Source of the DNA: Pyrocephalus nanus | Taxonomy: Eukaryota > Chordata > Aves > Passeriformes > Tyrannidae | Length of the DNA stretch: 64,000 nucleotides | Assembly: GCA_038380795.1 (NCBI GenBank) | Contig: CM076266.1 | Coordinates: 46,584,425-46,648,424 of the forward strand | Reading direction: 5' to 3' | Shown here: positions 46,861 through 60,029 of the stretch, one piece after another | How the letters are laid out: every line of letters starts with the position of its first letter | Numbering within the stretch: position 1 is the stretch's first letter | Position numbers and translations under genes: made by a program | Notes under the pieces: model-generated | The model's input: the letters and a program-made list of their open reading frames with translations, nothing else | Told to the model about the DNA's origin: nothing | Database searches by the model: none

Positions 46861-49276
46861 TTTCTTTGATACCACAGGGGACGTTTTCCTCTGTCCCTGC
46901 TGAGGTGCTTCAGTTTATGCTCAGCAGGACAAGTTCTTCACAGTAATGTTAAAACTGGGCAAGTGAGATATCCAAGTTTTAAGAATATTAAGGATTGAAA
47001 AAAATAGTTGTTTTTTTTCCATAGCTCAAGTAGTGAAATTGAGGTGGTGGAAACCTACTAAATCACCTTTGCCACCAGAATAAACTATTCCATGTGTCTA
47101 CGCCTTCCAAGAGATCTTGTTCGCATGCAACAAGGTTAGTAACATAAATGCATAAGCTAATACTTTGTCTAACTTCATATTAAATATTCCACCTGAAGAG
47201 TCTTCTCGTTCAAGTACAAAGAAAAGATTTCATCCCCATCACTGCTTCCTCTCCCTCTCCTTCCAGCCTAGCTGCTTCAGCTCCTCACTTTTATTCTCAT
47301 TTGCTCCTCTCATTTTCTTCCACCTTCTGTGTTGCCAAAGTTACTTATGTCTCTTTTCCAGACAAACAACACAGACCTGGCCCTTTAGATTCCAGTGCAC
47401 TAACAGGCTAACCAAAGGCAGGCAAACCCATACACAGAAACCCATTTATCTCAGATATTTTATTTACATTTCCCTACAAATCTAATTATAGGACTGCTTT
47501 GTTGTGAAGTATTTTCCTCCTGTCTACATTTCCCCATCTACGAAGAATGACATGTCAGGGGGCACATGAAGAGGTGGGTTACCATGTTGAGTATTCTTGT
47601 GTTTCAGTTTTAAGACTTTTCAGCCTTGCTTTGAAGTAGGGTGCAAGAAATCTTCCTGTAATTCTCTCTTTAGATTGTGTTTAAATACGTCCTGAGAACA
47701 TATAGTTTAATTCTGCATACAGAGGGCACTCCTACGTGAGTTGCTGAGCATGAACCACTGCTACCAATCCCAGTGGAAAGCTCTTGTCCAGAGCTCTTGT
47801 CTCAACACTACGCAGGACACATCCTAATCACATACAAAGTAATCATTAATAAATGTAAGGGAGTCAGCCCTTCCTAAATGTTTGCTGTAAAAACTTGCAA
47901 AAGCAGCAAATCAAATGCACCTTTGACTAATACCCAACAGCAATTCAGAGCCTTTGAGTTATGGTTTTGAAGCAGAAAAAAAAGAAAGCCAATTTGACAG
48001 AGTGGTGTAGTATACAGCACAGAATGTGTAGGCCAGCTAATGAATTCAGATAGCTTGAAAAGAAAGGAAAATGAGTGCCTTATGTACAGATGCTTCTCAT
48101 AGTCATTTCACTAATTCTGTGTATATAGAGTCATATTTCTTCAGTTCAAACTTATAGTAACTCTAAAGAAACTGACAATACATTAAGATTCAGTTATTAA
48201 AAGAAGAACTGGATCTACAATTTGCAGCCCATATTTAGTGCTCTCAAATGCCTAGATATCCAAAAAGCAAGGGGGGAAACTATAGTAAGTTTGAGTGAAA
48301 TAGCCTTGAATTTATCTGGCAACTTTCAATTGCTGGAAAGTCTGATTCTGCTTTCAGTGGCAATAGAAGAGAAACAAATATGGAAGCTCTGCTTCCCAGC
48401 CTGATGCATACTTGCAGAGGTAGGCTGAAGTAGCAGGTAGGGCATTGGATTAAGACTAAGAAGACCTATGAGAGAATTTCTGTACCAAACTTTGATGACA
48501 GTGAGGAAACCCTTTAGGCCCACTCTGTCTCACATCAGAACATCAGTAACACAGTCTGGACTGCAAGATTTCTGTGCTGACCTTCTTCTTTTGTTGTCAA
48601 ACCTCTCCATATCCACTAAACATCCATAAGTATCAACCAGAGTTGTCAGGAACTACTGCAAGGAGAGCTCAGATCATGCATGCACACATACTTAGCATAA
48701 ATAAAATGCAAGTGCAGATGTAGAGCACAGGAGATGCAAACACTGGGGCTCAGCTTCTATTGCCCTCCTGGTATAACACTTGTGCAGTCACATTACATGA
48801 GACACTGCAGCCATCCTTTGACTCTCTTCAGCCTGAAAAGGCCCTGAAAAAGAGAAAGTTTTATGCTCAGTGCTAAAATATTGTCAATTCCCTCATTTAA
48901 AATGTGTAAAGGCATTGGGTAAAGTCTTAATGCACACCTTGCAAACACAAAAAATGTAGAGACAGGAAGGAGTGGACCAGATTCAACTCATTTCTTTTTT
49001 TCCTGTGGTCGTTTTAGAGAAGAAAAGGGCAAGAGAGGGAGAAAGAAAGGCCTGAGTTAAAGAAATGTAAATGTATGAATGAGACAGTTCTAAGCATACC
49101 CAGGTGTCTTGCCAGCTCAATGCAGAGGGGTCACTGAGAAATAAAACGTCTAATCACTGGAATAAACACAGCTGTGCATACTTACATTTTCCATACCTAT
49201 TTTGCTAGTGGGGGAAAAAAGTAATTCCTCAGAAGATCCTTTTCCAGCCACTTCTAGCTTCTTTATTTTTTGTCCA
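46861..49276. other. unique non-coding DNA
   Basis: No gene is supported. The 106-codon frame at 47165-47485 plus runs through a pyrimidine-rich stretch coding mostly S, F and L, and is unlikely to be real. No interspersed repeat is recognised. Confidence 0.65.
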
Positions 49277-49350
49277 TTTTTTTTTTTTTTTTTTGCTTAA
49301 GAAGTGTGTGATTTTTTTTTTTTTTAGTTATTATTAAAAAAAAAAAAAAA
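49277..49350. repeat. poly-T, poly-T, poly-A cluster able to form a hairpin
   Basis: A T run of 18 (49277-49294) is followed 17 bases later by a T run of 14 (49312-49325), a 10-base spacer, and an A run of 15 (49336-49350). The inner T and A runs are complementary and could pair. Such facing homopolymers can mark two retroposon tails of opposite orientation, or simple slippage products. Confidence 0.9.
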
Positions 49351-52300
49351 GAAATTAAGCTCCATACACCAACTGGTTGTTCCCTTTCAGACGATTTTTA
49401 GGATTTATAATGTTTTTGCCTTCCAAACATCTTTGGTAGCAAACTATATAGAAGTGTGTGAAGATAATTTTTTTTAAGTGTGGAATTTAATACTTCTGAA
49501 ATTTTAAGGCAGAGAAAAAAGAGACTAAAAGGTTTTTTGGACAGCAAATACAAAACTGGAAGATTTTGTTTGAATGGAGCCAATGACAAAAAAGAACAAA
49601 ACTAATTGTACTCAACATGAGGCACATAAAATTCAGCAGGAACTACTGAGGGTTATAATTTTTTAAAATTTCTACAAGCTTGAGAAAATATTTGAAAACC
49701 TTTGAATTAATCATGAATATTTTGAATAGATATGTTGTTTTGAGATTTTATACAAATCAAATGTGTACCAAGAAATATGACAGCAAAAAACCAAACAAGC
49801 ATTTGGATAAATCAGCTGGTCAAATAACAGATATTAACTCTCCCAGGAAACCTTACTCCACTTGTACTTGCTTTTAAGGAATTCATTGTCACAGCATTTT
49901 GCAAAGAGATTTTATGACAGAGTAGAAAGGTTTCTTGCAAATTTAATTTGAATAACTGAAACTATTCTTGTCGTGTGGCCAAAAACCTGCTTTTAGCATG
50001 CCATTTGAAAACGAGGGGCTAAACCATCAATTACTCCTGCAGTACATGCAAAGTACTTACGGATAAAACTTACAGATACTGGTCTGCTGTTGAGAATTTT
50101 AGCAACTTCTATCTTCATTTCCATAAGAATTCCACATATTTCTCTGATTACTTTTGTTTTATAACTTGACAAACATTGCACCAAGCTAAAAATTTCTTTT
50201 AATTTATAGGACAGGGGAAAAGAGCTCTGTTCATTTATAAAAACAATCTTGATTCTGTCACAGCTTGAGAATAAATTCTGTAAAATGAGATTTTGCTGTC
50301 GTTTTAAGAATGTGATACATTTGCTACTTTGTAGATTGAGCAACAGTGAATATGTTTTCAGGGCTTGATGGTTGTCTGAAGTCTGATAATTTTCATCCTC
50401 CCTGAACAACTGTTTTGTCTGCAGCAGGCAAACGTCCTTTGGGAGACTGCTCCCACCCAGCTGAGAAACCCCTTTCCTGACCCGTGGGATCTCCACTCAG
50501 GCTGCTTTGCAGTAACAGCGAAGCCGCTGAGTAACCGGGTGAACTGGCACACTCAGCTCCCCTTGAAGCTGGACCTGGCTGACCTGCTACCTCTTTTGGG
50601 GTAGCAGACATTAATCAAGACAGCAGGATTAGATGGGAGTAATTCAGTTGACGCAGCTTTTCATCTCTGCAAGTGCCCTTAGTGCTCCTTCCCAGGGCAG
50701 ACACAGATACGGCAGAGAGATGGGTCAGACACAGGACATCTAGGCAGAAACTCCAACCTGAACTATGTTGATAAACCAAATTCATTCTTCTTCTAGGAGA
50801 AGGAGAAACAAAAGGAAAACAACAGAGTGAGATCATTATGGCTAATTGTCTTTTAAATATCCAGGCCAATTCAGATAATGTTGTAGCAAGGGCCATATTG
50901 AAGCAATTTTTAAGTAACCTTTCCCACCTGCTTCTGCACAACCTTATCACTGTCGGATTTACAACACAAGGAAGAAAAACTCCCACCAAGCCTTCAAGCA
51001 GTGCACAGGGCTTGCAATGTGCTCCAACAACAGATCCCTTGAGCACTATCACCAAGTGAAGGGCTCTGCCTCACTTTTTGAGGTACAGCTTCATAGTTGT
51101 GTGCTGCACAGGTCTTAAAAAACATTTTTAAAAACCACACTGCTGGCAAAAAAACACATGAAGTGAAAACATCTCTTTAAAATGTATTTTTAAACAGCTT
51201 CCTCACACAGTGGAGCCCATTGAATATACAAATAGCTAGTTGTAAGTAACCGTGAGACTCAAAGCTGCGGAGCAGATCAAATGTGCAAAGGCAGGGGGTA
51301 TACAAAGCCAACCTTCCACTAGGTGCATTTAAAAACTTTGCAAATTTGCAAGAATTAAAACCAGCTTTGTTGTTTCAATGGCATAGTGCAGCTGTTAAAT
51401 TCTGAAAGTCTAGTTCGAATCTGCTCCTCAGTGAGAACAGGTCCAAACACTTCATAGCAAGAAGAGGATGAGGTGGGCACTGAACTTCCTGAAGCACTGA
51501 GACCAGGAGAGAGCTCAGGAGAGCAGCAAGAATGAGACATCTGTGTAACCTGCCATGTGGGAAAAGCCTAAGGGACTAGGGAAGTTCAGGCTGGTGAAAA
51601 GTTGAGGAGAGTAAGAAAATGTATCTAGATAAAGACAGAAAGGTAGGGACGAACTAATCTCACTAATCTACAGGGCCAGAAGAATAAGTAACAGAACTTG
51701 ATTGTTACAATAATAAAAGTCCTGTAAAACATAACCTGTTACAAAGAGTAGGAGGAGAAAGTGTTGTCAGGGCACAGGACCAAAACACAAAGGGCTTGAT
51801 TTATTTTCTAGTGCTGCTGTAGATTTCCATCATGCCTTCAGCTCTTCCATCATTGAGGGGGGCTCCAGGAGGATCAGTGAATTAATAATGATGTATGCAA
51901 AAAAAGTCATAGTAGAAACAGAGACTGAGTTTAGGTCAAATTAATTTTTCACCTCCATAACCACAGGTACCAAAAAACCCTTGTTATTTCTTTACAGTAA
52001 AGGCCACATAAGAAAGATACGTCATCAGACATGCCATTCCTTGTGTAGAGCCTATTCACAAGTCATTCCTAGAAAGACAGCATTATCCAGGGTTATTAGA
52101 TAATTTTTGGTTCTGTGAATTAGCAGCCAAAATTAAGGAGCAGTTTAAATGATGTTCTAAAATGTTTCAATTCTTCCATATGAAAGAAAAAACATTTTGC
52201 TTTGGACAGCATGAAATATTCCCTTTGATCACTTCTGAAAGACTAAAATGCAGGAAGTGAGAAGGAGCCAACTTTTTTCATCCAGTATCTTCTGCTGCAG

Positions 52301-53379
52301 TGGAGAAGAACATTCAGTAGTCTCCTTTCTAGGGGAGTAGCTGGAGATCTCCTCATCTGCCAGTCTCCAGCATCTCAAGGCAAAGGAAGCTGCCAATTTT
52401 TTTTATTGGCACAGTTCCACTTTTTATGTTTATATTTAAATTTTTCACTCAAGGTGAGGTGTTCCACCTTTGGAATTAGTGTTCTCCCCACCAGCCTCAG
52501 CACACCTGTCCTAACCCTAACCCTGCCACTCCTTCTGGATAATGGTATGGCAGGATCCCATGCAAAGAGCAGCATCAGCAGAAAGGTGTGCTGGAGCCCC
52601 TGCTTAGAAATACAACACAACTATAGCAGAGCCATGCCAGGGACTGGCATGTTGTAACCTCTCAAGCAGATATGAAAGTTGAACTTGAGTTCAGTTCAGC
52701 CCATAGGAGTCTCCTGGTTGTTGACTAAAAGGAGAACAAGATCATCACCCTTCTTTTTAGGCTGTCCTGCTCCCAAATGTAATTTTAGTGAAGTTGTTAA
52801 TTGAACCAGAATATCCAGCTGGAATTAGCTAGTAATATCAGTCCAGCCAAAGTCAGGGATGCTGATTTATTTTGCGCAACAACTGAAAATCAGCAAGAGT
52901 AAGGAATACCACATTATCATTACAGAAAGTTATACATGCAACTTGGAGAAAAGGCTACAGAATAGAAAGAGGATTTATTTTAAGAAGTGTAACTAACCCT
53001 CAGATCAGGTCGGATAGGAAGGGGATAGAGTCTTAATGACCTGTAGCCTTTAAGCCATGATTGTCTTTCTGAAATGTGGGCTATAATTCAAGTAGCAGTT
53101 AAAGGCCCCCTGCCCAAATTATTCAGTAATGTTTGATGAATTGTGCTGTGCAGGTCAGACTACGTATCTATGGTGCTCCGTGAGGACCTTAATGATCCCA
53201 ACTCCAGATGACATGAATGTCAAGAGTATGACTGTGACCATGTCCAGCTTTACTCTTAGAGCTGCATTTGATGTGTCACACTGAGGGCTACTTCTGCACA
53301 GGAATTCACTGGAAAAGCCAGTTCTGGTTTCGTTTAGATATTGAATTAGTTGAAGGTAATTGTGTGATTATTCATTTTC
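49351..53379. other. unique non-coding DNA
   Basis: No gene is supported. The minus-strand frames of 167 codons (49993-50496) and 146 codons (50615-51055) show no recognised domain. A telomere-like CCTAACCCTAACCCT at 52510-52524 is only about two and a half units and is probably chance. Confidence 0.6.
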
Positions 53380-53720
53380 CATTCATTCCCTGAGCTCTCG
53401 CTATTGATTTAACTTGAGTGACTTTGAATGAGTTTGAGCTCTATTGAAATGGAGCACTCAGAGATAAGAACATCCACGCACAGGCTTACAGTTATATTAC
53501 AATGTGAATTAAAGCAGGGCTTGTTGTTCCGCTTCCAGGCTGGATGCAAACAAAATTACTTGAGGCACCACAGAGCCCTGAATGGTATACATTTTAATTG
53601 CTAATCACCCCTGACAGCCTGTTGGCTCCTTAGGCAACATGCTAACTGCCAACAAGGAGTGAGTCGGCAATAAATAAAGCTACAAGATTCTGGGATTTCA
53701 GCTGATTCCAGTCAACCTGT
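53380..53720. promoter_or_regulatory. candidate conserved enhancer
   Basis: The core at 53590-53690 is complex and motif-dense. It has TAATTGCTAATC at 53595-53606 (homeodomain), TGACAG at 53612-53617 (MEIS/PKNOX type), and TTGGC at 53622-53626 with GCCAA at 53648-53652 (NFI half-sites, 21 bases apart). GGCAAC at 53633-53638 is RFX-like, and an isolated CpG lies at GAGTCGGCAATAAATAAA. Motif assignments rest on known consensus sites. Enhancer function and conservation are inferred, not shown. Confidence 0.3.
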
Positions 53721-55059
53721 GGAGATGACAGAAAAGAGAACTTTGAAATCTCTGATACTTAAAAAACTGGTTATAGCCAGGCCTAGTGAAAAAGCAACAT
53801 GGGCCAATTGCTCCATGTAGTGACCCCAAACTGAGTTGTTTATTACAAAACGCCATTCTCTGTTGCTCAGCTGGTGCTTCAGAGCATAGCTGATCCTGAA
53901 TTTACTGGTATGGTCTGGCTAAATCTGATTGCCCTGCAGTCAGTTCATCCTACTTCCTGGCCAATTTGCACAGGTCTGGTGCAATGAAGAGGCTGTCTTG
54001 GACACTTCTCAAGGCAGCATCCAGTAGAAAACTGCTGGCCCCAAACGGGAGTGACTCAGTACAGAAACTGGCTTTGCATGTGTGAGTCTGACTCATATTC
54101 CAATTACTGAGGAAACTGTTTTATCCAGGAAATACCCTACATCATAGAGGCCTTTTCACAAAAGATGCTTTCCTCACTGTCATTCCTAGAAAAACATTCA
54201 AATGCACTCTCAAAACCAAGATGGGTTAATCTCTTGGAAAGCAAGATTATGGCATTGCTTGGAGAGTTTCCTGCGCCAGGAATACACATTTCCCAGTGGA
54301 AATACCAGGGTGGCAGATGAAGATGTGAAAAGCAAAGCAGGGGATTACAACAAACAGTGTCCTGTAGCTAGGGGTCTGAAACCCTGTCAGGGAGGGGTTA
54401 GTCTAACACAGCTAACTATCACCTCTGAATGACCAAGCAGAGAGAAACCTTACCACCCTTAACTATAACCTCTGCTGGTCCTGTAGCAGGAGCAGAGAAC
54501 AGCTTGTCCTCCAGTATCCTAGCACTTCCAAAACTGCTTCTGCTCCCTGCCTAGCAGGCATACAGCCTTGCTCAGGCCATTTACTGTGAAGCAGAGGGAA
54601 AATACAAAATAAAGGAAATTTCTCTGGGGGAAAGGAATGATCAAGAAAACCGTTGCTTCTGTGGTGCAGCTGCTTGATTCTGTAGGATATCAATGAACAG
54701 CCCTTTGTGGATTAGTAGAAAGAACCAGTACTGTTGTGCTATCAAGATAAAAATATTCAGGTGTGAATTTACCATTCCTTTAAGACATAAAAAACTCCTG
54801 ACAGCAACTTCTGAGCACATCCTATTCTTCTTTTCTCCTCAGAACTGTGGTAGAAAAACAGTTTATTGATCTCTGCTAAGAAATCAAATGTTGTTATAAC
54901 TCCAAAGGGTGTCCAGTTACAGAGAAAATCGGTGGTAATCGGAAGCTTCGTGCAGACCTCGCATGACCCTGCTCATTCCAGCACAGAAAACTGTTTTTGT
55001 CTAACTTCGAAAGAAACCAGACAAACCCTGTGAGGTTACTTATAATCCTGACACTGCTT
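53721..55059. other. unique non-coding DNA
   Basis: No gene or named repeat is visible. Frames at 54202-54693 on both strands are under 80 codons and unrecognised. Confidence 0.65.
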
Positions 55060-55560
55060 TCAGATTTGCCATATGCTGGGAACAGTCCCTCTTGCCTATT
55101 TACAGTATATATCTGAAGGACTTTGTTACAGCCCTGATATTTGGCATATCTTAAGCCTATTTAGAACATCAACACCATCAATCACTTGGTACGGGGCCGA
55201 GCAGCTGGATGAACCTTGGCTATCATGCAAAGGCTATTTGTCATCTGGGCAAGACTGTTTGGTGTATAATGCTCCAGTCCCAGAACAATTTTCCCTCTCC
55301 AAAAATATTCTCTTTGATTCAGGAAGCACGTGATTAATAACAAACAAGGGCTTAAAGATGGAGGTCAAGGCTGAAACCTTAACTAAACAAGTGCATTGCT
55401 TATTAACGTTTGCCTCAGCCTTCAGATATTCCCTTGAAGAGTACCCTTGGTGGAGAAACTCAAAACTGTTCCTAAATAACATGAGATTTGAGAGACCTGC
55501 GTGGCCATTGCCACCCCAGAGGTTTCTCCCAGCTGTGACGATGCTGTTTGTACAAACTGG
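55060..55560. promoter_or_regulatory. candidate conserved enhancer with overlapping E-box and PBX-HOX-type site
   Basis: Over about 500 bases the sequence is complex, without simple repeats, and has isolated CpGs (GGTACGGGGCCGAGCAG near 55190). At 55327-55338 the E-box CACGTG overlaps TGATTAAT, a PBX-HOX-type site, followed directly by AACAAACAA, a forkhead/SOX-like stretch. An 86-codon frame spans part of it but has no homologue that I recognise and no clear splice signals, so I favour regulatory DNA. Conservation could not be tested. Confidence 0.3.
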
Positions 55561-55599
55561 TAGCCAGACAAGAAATCGCTAATAGCGACCCACAGTTAG

Positions 55600-55830
55600 G
55601 ATGAACTGTGCCCACATTACATTCCCAATCTCTTCAAGACAAGCAATACTCAGCATGTCTGACATTTAGGCAATTAGCTCTCTCTTTAAAATAAAAAATA
55701 TCAGCTGACGTACCTCAACCATCTGTGTGAGCCAAAATATGGGCAAGGGAGTTTACATAAACAGTCTTAGAATGCCTAACAAGCATGTAGATAATGATTT
55801 ATTTTTTTTAATCCTCAACAATAGAGATTA
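55600..55830. promoter_or_regulatory. candidate enhancer-like block
   Basis: The E-box CAGCTG at 55702-55707 overlaps TGACGTA at 55706-55712 (CRE/AP-1-like), and a second E-box CATCTG lies at 55720-55725. Complex sequence continues to TAGATAATGATTTA. The block may be an extension of the candidate element immediately upstream. Confidence 0.2.
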
Positions 55831-57589
55831 CTGGATACAAGCAAGTGCTGCATCATTTATGTCTGTGCTGTTAATGAAAGACTAGTAATTAGTGGGTGAC
55901 TAAACTTCAAAAGTACATGTTGCTTCAATACATGGTGTTGTAAAAGACAGATTCTCCCCAGCCATCTGCAGAGCCAGAAGGAAAAGGAAGGAAAAAAATA
56001 CTTTGAAAGTTTACCTTATCAATTAGAGTATTTTGTTCATATCTTCAGACCTACTTCTTAATGTCTTTTCACTGCTTATGTCTCCCCATCTTTTCTGTAT
56101 TTGTTAGTTGCCTAATCTTGTTTAGAGCGTAAATAGAGAGGCTGTGTGTCACTGTATTTTTATAAGCAGGTTCCAACATAACACAGTGTAAGTTAACACT
56201 ACGAGGTTTGCTGGGTACAAGGCATAGGCAATGCTTATGCTTACAGGGATGACCCTGTTAAGCAATGACAATGCCTGCAACATTCAAATTTGTTAGCAGT
56301 CATTGTTACTAAAGCAGGGTGAGTGACCTTGTCATATTTAAAAGTTCTGAGCAGACACAGCAGTGGAGATCCTGAGGGCAAAAACAGAATTTCCACCAGT
56401 GATGTAACGATATACTGGCATAATTAACTCTTTTTCCACTTGCAGTGGCTTGAATAACTGCATAGTCCAGCTGGTAAACTCCTGATGCTTGGAACTTGTG
56501 CAGCCAGGATTTGTACAAACGAAAACCAAAACAGAAGTCATAAGCGGTCTGTCTCGTCTCTGAACAAGTGCGGCATTCAGAGTAGAGTGTGACTGTAGCC
56601 TGGCAGTGGTCACGCTAGCACGGACACCGCCACCTCCATCTCCCAGCACTGCTGGAACAGCAGCAGCAGTCACAAAGGTACAAGTAATTCAGGGATTTGG
56701 CAAAAAGATGCTCATTTCTAGCTGCTTTTCAAATGGAGTTGAAAACCCCAGGGACCGAAGAGTGAAATATCTTGTTTACAGTTAAATTCCTGATCCACGT
56801 AACTAAGCAACACAGCACTGTGGCTCCATAAAATGGAAGCAAAGTTAATTTTTTAACAATGCCACATTACCTTTGTACATCTTGTTCCTACTCTCCCTCA
56901 GGGTCTTACATGAATGAATCAGAAAATTGCTCCCTTATGTTAGGCTTATGTCTGCACCTGCATTAAATTCATGTTGGAGAGGGGTGGAGGAGGCAAATGT
57001 TGGGAGCACCAATAGCATGGTACTTCACAATTTCAACTCACAGCCTGTCCAATATGACAATTGCTTTTAATAGCTGTTCAAAGCACTACAAGAAACAAGC
57101 CTTGCACCAGTGGTGGTCCCTTCAGATTAAAAGAAAAAAAAAAACAAAAAACACAAAAAAAATCCACCAACCTGGGGTCTTGTTTAGTTTAATGCCTGTC
57201 TCCCATATGCCTGTTCATCCCTCTGCAAACAGTCAGGGAACCAGAGTCCATGCAAATGGGAATTAATTACATTTACAAAATTTCTGTAAATAAACTTTCT
57301 GTGCACCAGGATAATATTTTTGACAGTAGAAAACTGGAGTTTCAAGCCGTTGTATCTGGGGCCTGTGGCTGTCTCAGTGCTGGATTCCTGGACTGATGCC
57401 CACAGCCCTGGTCTGGCTTTGGGCCAAATCCAGAACTGAAAGGGGCTGTTCTCTGGTTCTGGTTTTAGATGTCGTTTCCGTGATTTTGGCACAGGCGAAT
57501 CAAAACGCAAGCTCAGCCTTGAACCCCAGCATTAGGCTAAACCTAATACAAAGCTTCAGCCTGCTTCACATTATTCCTGCTGGTTAATT
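55831..57589. other. unique non-coding DNA with an A-rich tract
   Basis: No gene is supported. An A-rich tract broken by single C residues lies at about 57130-57163. A stretch at about 56535-56635 is somewhat CpG-bearing (AAGCGGTCTGTCTCGTCTC, then CACGCTAGCACGGACACCGCC). Opposing frames of 69-111 codons are unrecognised. Confidence 0.6.
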
Positions 57590-57860
57590 CCAGCTGTTAA
57601 ACTTCTCCCCTCACTACCGAGCCAGAGAGTGTTTTGTTGACAAATTTGCCATGCATTTCAAGGAAAGCAGAATCTGGCCAAGGCTTTGGGGTTATATATT
57701 TTTTTCCACTGCAGGAAATGGAAGTGTTGGCAAAAATATTCACCGTTGTTTAGGATAGAAAAGCGTTTGGACATATCCAGTTTTAAGCGGTCTGCTTAGT
57801 CTGATACTCTTGATATATGAGACAGCAAAGAAATATGTCTAGGAGTCTTGGAATGAGGCA
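57590..57860. promoter_or_regulatory. candidate conserved non-coding element
   Basis: Complex sequence carries isolated CpGs (CACTACCGAGCC, ATTCACCGTTG, AAAAGCGTTTGG, TTTAAGCGGTCTGC) in an AT-rich setting, plus TTTGCCATGCATTTC. Simple repeats are absent apart from a short T run. The texture fits a constrained element but the call is unsupported by alignment. Confidence 0.2.
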
Positions 57861-59639
57861 TCTTTTTTATAAGATGAGTGAAATACACACGAGGATGAAA
57901 TATTACTTGCATATTACCACCAAAGCTGGTTAGAATTCACTCAATTGACTCCAGATGTGGGTTTCTTCAGCAATTTTAAAGTTAGCACTACTGTAACTAG
58001 GTGTGAGGCCAAGGCAAACTACTCTAGTGCTTTATAGCACTTGGAAGCTACAGTAGTCAAATCAAAATATGTTACAAGAGAATCAGTTTCTTTAAGCTTA
58101 GCAGCAGGAAGGATTTAATATACTGAATACAGCCAACCCATCTTTATTTGAAGGAATATAAAATAAATCCTTACCACATTTGTGACTTATTATTTGCATA
58201 AAGGACCCAGTTCAAGAAGCAGATCCCTGACATTACTCATGCAAGGAGGGCCATACAACTTGAAAATACTTTTTATATATTTTATTTTATTTCCATGAGA
58301 TTGCAACTACACTTAAGGTGAGCACGCATCTCCTTGCTCTTCTGATGCAGGTCAGTTGTCTGAATATTCAAAGCTACTTTTCATCACTTATTAAATGCTT
58401 AATGGAAGATACTAATTCTACTTTTTTTTCTCCTTTTCTCTGCCTGCAATTAGGCACTCTGTGTAAAAAACTTCACAAAGGAATCTACTATAGCACTCAT
58501 CAGCAAGAAGCTTGACTCGTCCTACAGTGATGACACTGAGTTTATCTATTCACTAACCCCTTACAGTTACACAGAACATTTCAGTTACTGCCTTCACTTA
58601 TTATTTCTTTAATAACCTGTGAGAGTGATCCCATTGTGAAAGGTAAGCAGCTTCTTCAGTGCTTTCCTAACGAACGGCTAATGCTGTCCTCGGGTCCAGC
58701 CCAGCTCACCTTGGTGGAGCTTCAAATGGGCAATGACCATCATCTGCCATGCTCAAGGCAGAGAGGATCTTCATGGGAATAGATAATCAGATTGTCCTTT
58801 ACCCACTGACACCTTTCCTCTGCTACTCCAACCAGTATGGCTTTTTCCACTGCAAGGCTGGTAAGACCTTATTCTAAAGGCCCCAGGTCCTGCAGCAATG
58901 AGGTTGCCACCTTCCCTGAAGTTGATTTTGTCTGGTTTTTTATTCATTTTAATACAGAAGGGCCCTTGGAAATATGATCCCAGGGCACCCTAAAAAAATA
59001 AGAAACTGGAAGAGAAGATAATTTAAAGTAAGAACCTTGCTCTGTGTAAACCAGCCTCCTGACTTATGAACAGTTAATACTGGCCATATTGCAGCCATGC
59101 TATGCTGGAATGACAGGCATGCTCCACTTTTACCACGGAAAAAAACTTTGCCTGGCTGCAAAGGAAGAAGTTGGATTTGCCACAAAATTGCACAGCAATC
59201 TAAGCGTTTAAGACTTTCTCTAAACCACTCGAAACCAGCTCCTGTCTGCCTGACATTTCCAGTGTGGGCATATTGCAAGGGGATAATTTTAATATATAAT
59301 TTAAGGTGGTCATGTAAGCCTCTTTTAATATATTTCATATAGCAAAGGTTTTAAAATAAAACCTGAGGTCATTTAGGCATTTTGACTGACCTTCTGTTGA
59401 AATAGCTTTATCAGAAAACTGCCTTAGTATGTGTTGGTGATATAAGGACTGGTAAAAATCAGTTTGTACCTCCATACGTGGCAGGGGTTTTTTTGCCAAG
59501 ATACAATAATCTCATGCATATTTCCCCTGACGATTTTAGAACTCCTTAGTTCTTTAATAGAGCATCACTGATAAAAGTTTAGCAGAGATGTGAGTAGCAG
59601 AGAAAAGAAAAAAGTGACACTAAAAAAGGAGAAAATATT
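57861..59639. other. unique non-coding DNA
   Basis: No gene is supported. A 129-codon minus-strand frame (58949-59338) overlaps an 81-codon plus-strand frame; neither is recognised. No named repeat is visible. Confidence 0.6.
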
Positions 59640-59900
59640 GTACACTTAAGAACCCTTGGCATGCTACACAGTACTATTTGATTAAGTGAAGTTGTAATAC
59701 AAAGACAAGGATTAATCACACAAAAGAGCAACATAATTAATTGCAAAAGCTGAAGGAGAATTTCAAGAAAGAATGCATCCTTTCATTTAGCTTACAAAAA
59801 TACAATTAGTAATTATTACTGATTTCCTGGAGAAAGTCCAGAGCAGAATTAGAAATATCTTAAGTCACAGGGAAGTTCATTGGTCTGCAGGGACGGACAT
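59640..59900. promoter_or_regulatory. candidate enhancer rich in homeodomain sites
   Basis: GGATTAATC at 59709-59717 is a facing pair of OTX/PITX-type GGATTA/TAATC sites sharing TTAA. TAATTAATTG at 59734-59743 is a double homeodomain core. ATTTGATTAAGTG precedes and ACAATTAGTAATTATTACTG follows. Such clustering in complex sequence is typical of developmental enhancers, but background TAAT frequency is high in AT-rich DNA, so confidence is limited. Confidence 0.25.
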
Positions 59901-60029
59901 GCTGGGCTGCAGGAAGCTTATATTTGTTCAGCAAACTTCTTGTTTTTAAAATGATCTGTGCTGAATTACATATCAGGACACCCATGACTGGGTTTGTGCC
60001 AGGACCGGGGAACTCTTATTTTTAAATGC

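Noticed and set aside
49568..49584. 17-mer GTTTGAATGGAGCCAAT also present at 63183-63199
   Set aside because: Flanking sequences at the two sites do not match, and one such coincidence in 64 kb is only mildly unlikely.
52510..52524. Telomere-like CCTAACCCTAACCCT
   Set aside because: Only about two and a half units; too short to call an interstitial telomeric repeat.
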